Shown here: positions 55,982 to 64,000 of the stretch, piece after piece
Position numbering within the stretch: position 1 is the stretch's first letter
How the letters are laid out: each line of letters opens with the position of its first letter
Assembly (NCBI GenBank): GCA_947650285.1
Contig: CANTFL010001484.1
Span: 372,001 to 436,000 of the forward strand
Direction of reading: 5' to 3'
Origin: Hyaloperonospora brassicae
Lineage: Eukaryota; Oomycota; Peronosporomycetes; Peronosporales; Peronosporaceae
DNA: 64,000 nt
Notes under the pieces: generated by a model
Databases searched by the model: none
Told to the model about the DNA's origin: nothing
What the model saw: the letters and a program-made list of their open reading frames with translations, nothing else
Translations under genes and position numbers: made by a program

Positions 55982-58032
55982 CTATGGGTTCTGCGGAGTG
56001 ATGGTTAATTCGATAATGTTTGTAGTATGCGCAGGTGCTGGATCTACAATGCGCCCGGCGGCTTGAAGTTGTCTGTATCGTTCGATGTGTTTGATTAGAT
56101 GACCAGATTTGTGCAGCTTGCGCATGGGCTTGAGGACGTTTTGTGCTCCGCGGGCTTTGATGTTGTGCTCGCCAAGAAACAAAAGTAACTGCATTTCGGC
56201 GACATCGCCAAACTTCAACACATCGTCTCGATACTGCGGAGATGTCTCATCAATCACGCAGCCATTAGCAAGAAAGAGCTATATGAATGCAGCGACAAGT
56301 TTGGCAGTGTATTACGTGTGCTTGCTCGAGCTATCAAACGAATCCCAGAGGCGGGATTTATGGGTATATCAGAAGAACCAGACGTCCTTCAGGTTTGTTG
56401 ACGAACTTTTTTGGCGACGTTTGGCTGGTGGTTCTTTGATTTCATCCTCACTTCTTCCGTGTGTAGTTTTTGGGTGTTCTTTGTTGTAGACCTCAGCTTT
56501 AATCATCGAGACGCGAGATTCGAGCTTTTGGTTGACCTTTATTAACTGTTTAATCAATGAAGCTTGACGAAGATATACTGGATGCTTTGTCATATCGATC
56601 GTGCTGTCCATAGCCTTGATGGGTTTTGGTTACATATTTGTCTTCGTGTAGCAGGTTAGATGTGAAGACCAAGCTAGAAGATCGCTGACGGAGTAACCTT
56701 GCTGGATTACACACGCTTCCAAACGTGTGACAACAAGTCCGTCTTTCTTGAGCTGCTTCAACGATGGATAATTAAGCAGCAGGTAAGTGATGAGCGTTTT
56801 AATCACTCTTTCGTTCACGTTGTATTGTGCAGTCATAAGCCCTTGAGATGTATTGAAGAGCGCTGTCGGAACAGTTTGTATCTTTGTCTGTGTACCGGAG
56901 TCGAAGACATCAAGTGATAGGAGAGATACGTCAGTGTCGAGGTGTCGCCCACTCAAGACCCGGGCAACCTTATGGTCTTCGGAAGCTGTATTGAAGGCGT
57001 ACGAGAAGGACTTATTCGTCGCTGTCGTATTCCAGGCGCCTCGGTCGAAGATCCACTGTACACACAATTCAGCCCCATTTGAATGCTGCGCCCCTCCACG
57101 CCGAAAAGAGTGAGATGCCAAGCGCTTAAGTACGCCAGCTTTTGCAGCGAACAGATCAAGAACACGGTTGACGTAGCTGTGCACACCAGGAACGGTATCG
57201 GGGATGTTCTCCTTCTTACCAGCGGTGGACAATATATCCGGTGAAGACACCACAACCTCTGGGTGATCGAGCAGATCGATGAGCGGAGTTGCTGGAGATA
57301 ATATGGACTGTGAAATAGCCATCTGTTCAGGAAGTTGACTCAGCACGGACATAGCTGGCGATGAGTGAGTCACGAGGGCGAGAGCTATGGCAAGCAGAGG
57401 ACATGTGGTGAAGTCTCCGTCAGGGAAAAGTGATAGACCTTTCTCATCAAAAGTTTTGATTCGGATGAATCGGACGAAGAATATGTCGCCCGAGCCGATA
57501 GACAGGTTAGACTTCTGCAGCATTGTGAGGTCCGATGCACGCCCAAAGAGGTACCAAAGCAGACACAACAGCGCCGCATCTTGGTAGTCAGCACTAGTAA
57601 CCGCAGTTGAATACAATTATTCCATCATTTACTTGATTGCAGACTTTGTGCATGCTGGGGCCTTGTTCACCAACGACCCTGACTCACGCTTCATGCAATG
57701 GCGTTCGAGCGTCTGTCCCTTCTTGAGCAAATTCTTTTCAACCAATGCTCGATGCTGTGGGAACTGCTCCAGCATCCAATTCTTGGATTGTCGAAAGTAC
57801 TGCATGACCGAGTGTCGAGCTAAGAGCTGTCCCTTTCGGCTTTCCTTGAACGCGGATTACATGCCAAACTTGTCCATCACAGCTTATAAGGCGAGAGGTG
57901 CCCTCTCGCGTTGCATGCACTGTTGCAAGTACTCCCAAGTAACCTCTTCCTGCTCGAGGAACTTCAAAATGAGCGCGTTGCGTTCTCACGGGCACGCTTC
58001 GTGTTGGCAGGTGCTAGGTCGGTCAGACTCAT
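55982..58032 (-). pseudogene. Crypton-2: near-full-length tyrosine-recombinase transposon gene
   Basis: Minus strand from MSLTDLAPANTKRAREN at 58032. The N-terminal part (KGQLLARHSVMQYFRQSKNW, GQTLERHCMKRESG, NKAPACTKSAIK) has two stops (near 57883 and 57857), an early frameshift and a stop near 57640. The 328-codon core (57616-56630) holds the recombinase: LLWYLFGRASDLT with the first Arg, LASHSFRRGGAQH (HxxR), and a candidate nucleophile Tyr in KSFSYAF. After one TAA the same frame continues as a C-terminal domain (56611-55982: PPAKRRQKSSSTNLKDVW; FLGEHNIKARGAQNVLKPMR; RIVDPAPAHT) with three more stops. The family is the Crypton class known from oomycetes. Inactive as it stands. Confidence 0.82.
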
Positions 58033-59263
58033 CCTCGGTGGAGATATACAAGCTTGGATGTTGTTTGTAAAATATGCGATTGAGTTACCTTTTGTCGGAG
58101 ATGTCGGAGTTTGAGTGTTATTTTTCAAATATGCGAATAACTTGGTGTTTGTATAGTGATATCCATACCAGCATTGTTCTCTCCGACTTGATACGTCGGA
58201 GAGGTAGCTGCGAGAGCTTTACTTGTCCATCTACTCTCTAAATGGTTATGAATATTGCCTTTGTTCAATTTGACTCGCTAAAAAGGGTTTTCTATAACTA
58301 CGCTCACACTATTGGTCAATCCATTCAAAATGTTATTGATGTGTGGTCGGAGAATCGATGTTATTTATCTATAAAAATCTGATTCGGCTTCTTACTTGTG
58401 CAAACTATTCTCAGATAGATTGCATCAGCATCTTCGATTGTAAATTACAAGCTGCATCGCAAGCTATAAAATCCAAATAGCAACCATCTAATCAAATTGC
58501 AATATCACAAATTGCATTCCACAAATCGCACGAATTGACCGTCGAATCTAGCTATCGCAATAACATGTTTTCCCTCGCAGTCTCGGCACATGTTCACATC
58601 AACAGAACTGTAGAAAACCCGACTGCTCTCGATGTTGAACACCTCTCTCTGCACATGATCTACAGAATGTATCGGTCGGACTGTCTATCTGTCATTCGAC
58701 AAGGCACAATCGATTGCTCGAGCAGCAATGACACTGCGCGGGATCGTCCTGGATTTCTCTCGAGTCATACAAGCGTCTCTTTCCTCGTGCTGCTTTCCGC
58801 CCAAAAACATTCCCATCAACAAACCACTTCTCATTGCAAAAACTGTTTCGTGGATATGGGAATGTTTACAGCAACGCTTGACTTCTGCCAATGTTGTAAG
58901 CTCAATCACATCGCGGTAATTGGTGCCGGGTAGATAGATGGGACGTATTTTCTTAGTCGACCAGCCAGCAGTAGGACGACCAGGTAGCAGCAGGTCGGGA
59001 AACTTTCTAATCGCGAGTCGTACTGCAAGTCCACGCACCAGTCAGCTCCTCCTGGCTGCATCTGTGCATCGCCACCGGATGTTAAGTGTTTCATGACGCG
59101 CGTAACTTCAACCGGAACAGTCACAGCCTCAACGAAGAGGGAAATCATGTTTGCTGCTTGGTGACCACGAATGGACCTCAACGACACGTACTGCACCAAC
59201 AGACAATGAGCACTCACAGACTCACCTGCCACTCCCTCACCCCATTTCAAATTGCCCACTCTT
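58033..59263. other. Intergenic between Crypton-2 and the GH31 gene
   Basis: Contains a short sequence atacgtcggag near 58190 also found beside Crypton-1. The frame 58535-58933 (plus, 132 codons) has no recognised domain. The right end is the GH31 promoter. Confidence 0.5.
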
Positions 59264-59272
59264 CAATTTGCC
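59264..59272 (+). promoter_or_regulatory. Candidate oomycete core promoter (FPR-like)
   Basis: caatttgcc, preceded by ctctt, 50 bp upstream of the GH31 ATG. It fits the published oomycete flanking-promoter-region consensus (CAWTTTNYY) next to an initiator-like pyrimidine-rich TCA. Spacing is typical, but the motif is short. Confidence 0.4.
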
Positions 59273-59321
59273 TCCTCGTCCTCGTACCCCTTTTTCAAAC
59301 CACTGCACTGGTAATCCAGAA

Positions 59322-62006
59322 ATGCCGCTGGGTATGGCATTAGTGCCGCAACGCACACTCTCGTTCCTCGCGTGTCTTGCACTGGTTTCCAGTGTGCTGG
59401 TCACCTGCACGACATCGCAGACGTACGCGTTCACGCACCAGGACGACGAACTCCACACGGCGCCAACGGGTGCAACGACTGGGAGCTATGTCAATGGGTC
59501 TGGATACCACGTCACGTCTACTAGCGAGTCCGAAGACGTTTTGACAATTCACCTTTCGTTGAACCCCACCTCCGTCCGCACGCCTTACGGCGCAGACTTG
59601 TCAGCTTTGGTGGTCACAGTAACTAAGTCAGACAGCGACAGTGTCCGTGTGAAGATCGTCGACAAGAAGAGCAAGCGCTGGGAGGTACCCACGAGTCTGT
59701 TTACGAGCGGTTCGCTGGGGGAAACCCCCGCGACCAGAAGAGTGACTCGGGCAGACCCATTGTACACGTTCCGCTACACGCACAACCCGTTCACATTTAC
59801 GGTCGTGCGCAAGTCGGACGGCTCGAAGCTCTTCGACTCGTCCGGTGTCTCTCTCGTCGTGAAGGATCAGTACCTGCAGGTGGCGACAAAGCTGAGCACT
59901 GACCTCAGTGTCTATGGCGTTGGAGAGAGCACGCGCGACCACTTCAAGATGGCCCCAGGCGACAAACAGACGCTGTGGGCTCGAGACCAGCCGTCGAACG
60001 CGGCCAAAGTCAACACGTACGGGTCCCACCCGTTTTTCCTCGGCCTCAATCGCGCTGGCCAAGCGCATGGGGTCTTGTTGCTCAATAGCAACGGCATGGA
60101 CGTCACTATGGACAGCAAACACCTCGTGTACCAGACCATCGGCGGTGTGCTCGACTTCCACATCGTCGTGGGACCTACGCCCGCGCAGGTCGTGGCGCAG
60201 TATACAAAGCTCATTGGACGGCCGAAGCTCATGCCGTACTGGTCGTACGGCTTCCACCAGTGTCGATGGGGCTACGGCTCGATCGATGCACTACGGACGG
60301 TCGTGCTCGAGTATGCCCGCAACGAGCTCCCGCTCGACGTGATCTGGTCCGACATCGACTACATGAACAAGTACCACGACTTCACGCTGGACCCGACCAA
60401 CTTCGCGCAAGCCGAGATGGCTGCGTTCCTGGACGAAGTCCACGCGAAGGGACAGAAGTTCGTGCCGATCATTGACCCCGGGATCCCCGACGACACTGCT
60501 GACGATGCGTACACAAGGGGCTTGGCCATGGACGTTTTCATCAAGGACACGAATGGTGAGCCGTATTTGGGGCAGGTCTGGCCAGGGCCGACCGTGTTCC
60601 CCGACTTCTTCCACCCGCGAGCCAAGTCGTTCTGGCGCGAGCAGATCCAGTTGATGCACAACCGCTTTGCCTTTGACGGTCTGTGGATCGACATGAACGA
60701 ACTGGCCAACTTTTGCCCTGGCACAACCTGTGTGCGGCAAGCCGATGTCACGTGCCCCAACACGACTGACCTCACGATGTGCTGCCTGAGCTGCTCGAAC
60801 GACGGCAACAAGTACGACAACCCGCCCTTCAGTATTAACAATGCCAACAGCCAGGAAGTGATTCACAAGAAGAGCATCTCGACCAGTGCCCTGCACTACG
60901 GCAACGTGCGTCAATACGACGCGCACAATTTGTACGGCATGACGGAATCTATCGCAACGAACAGTATCCAGGAAGAGCTGACGAACAAACGGTCGTTTGT
61001 GCTCTCTCGATCGACGTTCCCCGGCAGCGGTGTCCACGTTGCGCACTGGACTGGCGACAATGCTGCGACTTGGAACGATCTTCGCTGGTCCATTGTCACC
61101 GTGTTGAACTTCGGACTCTTTGGTATTCCAATGGTCGGGGCAGACATCTGTGGCTTCTTTGGTGTCTCGACCATGGAGCTATGTGCACGCTGGACGGCGC
61201 TAGGCTCGTTCTACCCCTTTGCTCGCAACCACAACAACATTGAGGCACCTCCGCAAGAGACCTACGTCTGGCCTGAGGTGACCAAAGTGGGGCAGAAATT
61301 CATCGGCATGCGATACCGACTCCTGCCGTATATCTACACGCTCGGGTACCACGCACACGCACACGGGTTGCCAATTGCTCGTCCGTTGTTCATGGAATTT
61401 CCAACCGACATGGCCACGCACGACATTGACCATCAGTTCATGCTTGGCAACGCATTGCTGGTCACGCCCGTGGTGACTCAAGGAGCTACGTCCGTGACCG
61501 GGTACTTCCCACGTGGCACCTGGTTCGACGTGTTCGACTATTCCCAGATCACGAGCTCGGGCGAACTCATCACGACGGCGGTGACTCTGTACGACATGCC
61601 AGTGCACATTCGAGGTGGATCCATCCTAGCAATGCACCAGTCGGCGCTCACGTCAGCAGCAGCGCGTCTCACACCCTTTGACATTGTCATTGCGCTGGAC
61701 TCGAGCGGAAGTGCTAGCGGCGACTTGTACGTGGACGATGGAGAGACGATACGCAATCCAGACGCTACGATCGTCAAGTTCGTTGCATCCGCCGGTACGT
61801 TCACATCCACTGTCGTGCGAGACAACTACGTCTGTGCTGGCTCAAGTTATATCGACAAAGTCACGGTGCTTGGCGTGCCGTCGTCACCTTCAAAGGTGTC
61901 CCTCGGCTCCATCCACAAGTACGACTCGAAGACGCAGCGGCTGGAGATCCACCTCTCGAGCGTCAAGCAGGCGATCGACTCGGACTTTAGGATCACATGG
62001 AGGTAA
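59322..62006 (+). CDS. Secreted GH31 alpha-glucosidase
   Basis: 894 residues. The N-terminus (MPLGMALVPQRTLSFLACLA and onward) is a signal peptide; a second ATG at 59334 gives a more canonical one. The GH31 catalytic (beta/alpha)8 domain includes the nucleophile motif GLWIDMNE (Asp at about residue 457) and the acid/base motif HWTGDNAATW (Asp at about 579), plus VIWSDIDYM and FHQCRWGYGS. The C-terminal beta domains (HIRGGSILAMHQS, DLYVDDGET) complete the fold at the usual length. Expected activity is hydrolysis of terminal alpha-glucose from maltose, starch or glycogen-type glucans, outside the cell or in the secretory route. A Cys-rich insert (about residues 467-490) follows the nucleophile. 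Single exon, complete. Exact substrate cannot be read from sequence. Confidence 0.93.
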   Translation: MPLGMALVPQRTLSFLACLALVSSVLVTCTTSQTYAFTHQDDELHTAPTGATTGSYVNGSGYHVTSTSESEDVLTIHLSLNPTSVRTPYGADLSALVVTVTKSDSDSVRVKIVDKKSKRWEVPTSLFTSGSLGETPATRRVTRADPLYTFRYTHNPFTFTVVRKSDGSKLFDSSGVSLVVKDQYLQVATKLSTDLSVYGVGESTRDHFKMAPGDKQTLWARDQPSNAAKVNTYGSHPFFLGLNRAGQAHGVLLLNSNGMDVTMDSKHLVYQTIGGVLDFHIVVGPTPAQVVAQYTKLIGRPKLMPYWSYGFHQCRWGYGSIDALRTVVLEYARNELPLDVIWSDIDYMNKYHDFTLDPTNFAQAEMAAFLDEVHAKGQKFVPIIDPGIPDDTADDAYTRGLAMDVFIKDTNGEPYLGQVWPGPTVFPDFFHPRAKSFWREQIQLMHNRFAFDGLWIDMNELANFCPGTTCVRQADVTCPNTTDLTMCCLSCSNDGNKYDNPPFSINNANSQEVIHKKSISTSALHYGNVRQYDAHNLYGMTESIATNSIQEELTNKRSFVLSRSTFPGSGVHVAHWTGDNAATWNDLRWSIVTVLNFGLFGIPMVGADICGFFGVSTMELCARWTALGSFYPFARNHNNIEAPPQETYVWPEVTKVGQKFIGMRYRLLPYIYTLGYHAHAHGLPIARPLFMEFPTDMATHDIDHQFMLGNALLVTPVVTQGATSVTGYFPRGTWFDVFDYSQITSSGELITTAVTLYDMPVHIRGGSILAMHQSALTSAAARLTPFDIVIALDSSGSASGDLYVDDGETIRNPDATIVKFVASAGTFTSTVVRDNYVCAGSSYIDKVTVLGVPSSPSKVSLGSIHKYDSKTQRLEIHLSSVKQAIDSDFRITWR

Positions 62007-62493
62007 ACACGACTTGGTGCAGCACTTACTGCGTTGACGTGCAACGCATGAGAATGTGAATAAACACCTCCTTTCGACAGCTCTTTCTTCTCGAGTGCAA
62101 CGCGATGAACCGAACCTGTAGACTGCGTCATTGATAATCAATTGCTTCAGTCTGGTAGTTGTGCTCGGCTGGTGACGTGCACAACGAGCTCGATGTTCTA
62201 GTAGGTGGTCTATTCCTTGCAAGATGACGAGTTCTATCCCATACTGCTCGTTCGCAAGTGGGACCATTCACCGGTACAGTTGCTGATTACGCAACGGGCC
62301 CAAAGGAAGAACTAATCCTGCCGTCTGTGTCACGGAGCGTTACGTAAGACGCGACATAGTCGGCGGTCGTTTGATGTCCACCACATAGTAGCCGAATGTA
62401 GCCACCTGTTTACCAGTCAGAAGTAACTGGTGGACGCGAGCCACCCACCGAACCGCATAACCCCAACCGGACGCGAGCGTACCCAAGTTGGCC
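62007..62493. other. Intergenic
   Basis: Terminator/promoter space between GH31 and the next gene in the same direction. Nothing further recognised. Confidence 0.6.
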
Positions 62494-63429
62494 ATGTCGA
62501 GCAGCTACAAGCAGAAGAAGCTCAAGACTGTGGCTACACGCAAGAAAACGCGCAAACGTCACCGGGACGATGGCCTGACGGTGGACGATGATTCGGGTCG
62601 GCTGTTCCAGCCCCCGAGGACACGAGAGCCACGGTGGAAAAAGCCATCAATGGAGACAGTGACGACCAGTGTGCTGCGCACGAAACGGCAGAAGAAGAGC
62701 GAGAAGAAACGGCGTCGAATGGCAACGACGAAGCGTCCGGACGACGATACAACTGCTGCTGGCATTGAGCTGGTCGAGCAAGACGCGGGTTTCTGCCAAG
62801 ACGGGGAAGCAGCAGAGCTGCACGAGACCGAGGAGTCAAGTAACGCAGAGTCGGATGCCACTGCACGTCTTTTTGCATTGCCAAAGACGCCATTGCGACT
62901 GTGCGCGTCGCTAGAAGACGTGGTGGCGCAAGCGGCTGCAAAGCACGCGGACATCCGGCGCAAAGACGGTCGACAGAAGACCAAAGTGCTGCTGCTGGTT
63001 GACGCCCGCTCGATCTTCAAGCTGATGAAGAAGAAGCTGAACATTCGACTGGAGATGGTCAAGCCCAAGAGTCGACTGGGCGTTGGTTCTGCCAAGAAAC
63101 CAGAGCTCGTGTACAAGAACACGGGACTGGTGAAGACGCCGCTCGAGCGCTTCAAGGACGTTAACAAGACTGTGCTCACAGGCTACAAGAGCGGCAAACT
63201 GTCGTCGATCCTCGCAGAAGACCTGTCTTTCCACCCGTACGCTGGTTTCAAGGTCCAGCACGTGATTTTCGTGGCAAAAGAGGCCGCATCCGTCGTGCAT
63301 CTCGACCGCGACCTGCTGCGAAACGTTGCGCTCGATTCGTTCGTCATCTACGACGACAAGAGCGCGTCCGATAGTGACAACGAAGTGCTCCAGACTCTAC
63401 GTCGAAATCACGACGTCACAAGTGCATAG
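62494..63429 (+). CDS. Basic, probably nuclear protein of unknown function
   Basis: 311 residues from MSSSYKQKKLKTVATRKKTR. The first ~95 residues contain several Lys/Arg clusters (KKTRKRHR, KRQKKSEKKRRR) that look like nuclear or nucleolar localisation signals. An acidic, Gln/Glu-rich stretch follows at about 90-120. From ~150 the sequence is compact and helical (KVLLLVDARSIFKLMKKKLN; KNTGLVKTPLERFKDVNKTV; LSSILAEDLSFHPYAGFKVQ), probably a folded domain. The tail is acidic (DDKSASDSDNE). I do not recognise the domain. The start is the first ATG, after a TTG-Ala in frame. It lies 487 bp downstream of GH31 in the same direction, with its own likely promoter. Confidence 0.75.
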   Translation: MSSSYKQKKLKTVATRKKTRKRHRDDGLTVDDDSGRLFQPPRTREPRWKKPSMETVTTSVLRTKRQKKSEKKRRRMATTKRPDDDTTAAGIELVEQDAGFCQDGEAAELHETEESSNAESDATARLFALPKTPLRLCASLEDVVAQAAAKHADIRRKDGRQKTKVLLLVDARSIFKLMKKKLNIRLEMVKPKSRLGVGSAKKPELVYKNTGLVKTPLERFKDVNKTVLTGYKSGKLSSILAEDLSFHPYAGFKVQHVIFVAKEAASVVHLDRDLLRNVALDSFVIYDDKSASDSDNEVLQTLRRNHDVTSA

Positions 63430-63470
63430 GGTCGCACGTCACGATAATTGCACCGATTCTTCTGCTTTCA

Positions 63471-63497
63471 CAACCAACCAACCAACCAACCAACCAA
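63471..63497. repeat. (AACC)n microsatellite
   Basis: About seven AACC units in the 3' flank of the basic-protein gene. Confidence 0.95.
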
Positions 63498-63768
63498 TTA
63501 ACCAAACCATAAAACAACCAAACCATTAAACAAACGAACAAACGCGACCCACGTAACTAATGTATCTCTTTGCATTCCCATAACATTGTCCGAAATTTGG
63601 GTCGCAGCCACACGATGCCCAACTGCTGGACGTGGGATCGAAACCGAGCGTATGAAAAAACACATTTTACATTCAGTCGTCCAGCGCGTTTCTCTTGCGT
63701 ACACTATCGCATCTGAGGCGTCTGATTTTTCCACTCACCTGCGAGTGCACGACTTGAAACGTTCTCGA

Positions 63769-63864
63769 CCATCACCCACCCCCACCCACCCGTCCACTAT
63801 CACCCACTCACCCGTCCACCATCACCCACCCACCCACTCACCTGCCACCCACCCGTCCACCGCC
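63769..63864. repeat. C-rich (CCCA/CACC)n low-complexity repeat
   Basis: Imperfect repeats of caccc, cccacc and cgtccacc over about 95 bp. The opposite strand has many GGG runs and could form G-quadruplexes. Confidence 0.85.
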
Positions 63865-64000
63865 GCGTCCGCTTGAACCACACGTAAAGATCCCCAGCCC
63901 CGAGCCGTCCGTCCGTCCGTCGATCGGTCAGTCGATCGACCGCCTTCTCCCCACCACATATGGACGTCCGCCAGGGGCCTCCCCCGCCCGTCGCAGCGCC

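Larger units (their letters stand above)
63430..64000. other. Right-edge region with simple repeats
   Basis: No gene. It holds an (AACC)n and a C-rich CCCA-type repeat. The final ~100 bp (tccgtccgtccg, cgatcggtcagtcgatcgac) is GC-rich and may be the promoter of a gene beyond the window. Confidence 0.55.

Noticed and set aside
60291..61046. 251-codon minus-strand frame
   Set aside because: Antisense shadow of the GH31 catalytic domain with low-complexity Val/Arg/His composition.

Overview
The window looks like a gene-poor, transposon-rich stretch of an oomycete nuclear genome, probably a Peronosporales species (downy mildew or Phytophthora relative). The host genes are compact and nearly intron-free or carry short GT-AG introns. 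The repeats include Ty1/copia and Ty3/gypsy elements and two tyrosine-recombinase (Crypton-type) transposons of the oomycete kind, and one gene has an oomycete-style core promoter. I saw no bacterial operons, rRNA, tRNA or CRISPR array. All identifications were made by eye from the sequence.

Host genes sit mainly at the two ends. On the left are an intron-containing coiled-coil/IQ-motif protein running off the left edge (1-2208, minus) and a GDP-mannose transporter (4386-5405, plus). In the middle is a START/FYVE-type zinc-finger protein with a late frameshift (23740-24923, plus). On the right are a secreted GH31 alpha-glucosidase (59322-62006, plus) and a basic, probably nuclear, unidentified protein (62494-63429, plus).

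Most of the rest is mobile DNA. copia-1 (7181-11850, minus) is degenerate but has a perfect 5-bp target duplication. copia-2 (13994-18909, plus) is young and almost intact, with a perfect 5-bp target duplication, one frameshift and a lost reverse-transcriptase aspartate. A 5'-truncated LINE fragment lies at 20725-21916 between perfect 21-bp target duplications. Crypton-1 (26314-27663, minus) is a mosaic remnant. gypsy-1 is at 28258-35843 (minus). copia-3 (38162-51322, minus) is split by gypsy-2 (40339-48306, minus), which inserted into its pol frame. A solo LTR related to gypsy-2 lies at 54871-55242, and a nearly full-length Crypton-2 at 55982-58032 (minus).

The most unusual observations are these. 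(1) Both gypsy elements carry a long additional reading frame in antisense orientation between pol and the 3' LTR. The gypsy-1 copy is an intact 433 codons although gag-pol of the same element is full of stops. (2) The gypsy sequences, especially gypsy-2, are packed end to end with short perfect inverted repeats, even inside coding regions, including a 26-bp perfect palindrome. (3) In copia-1 and copia-2 the gag start codon lies a few bases after the 5' LTR, inside a primer-binding site that matches the anticodon arm of initiator tRNA-Met, so the primer's anticodon would pair with the gag AUG itself.
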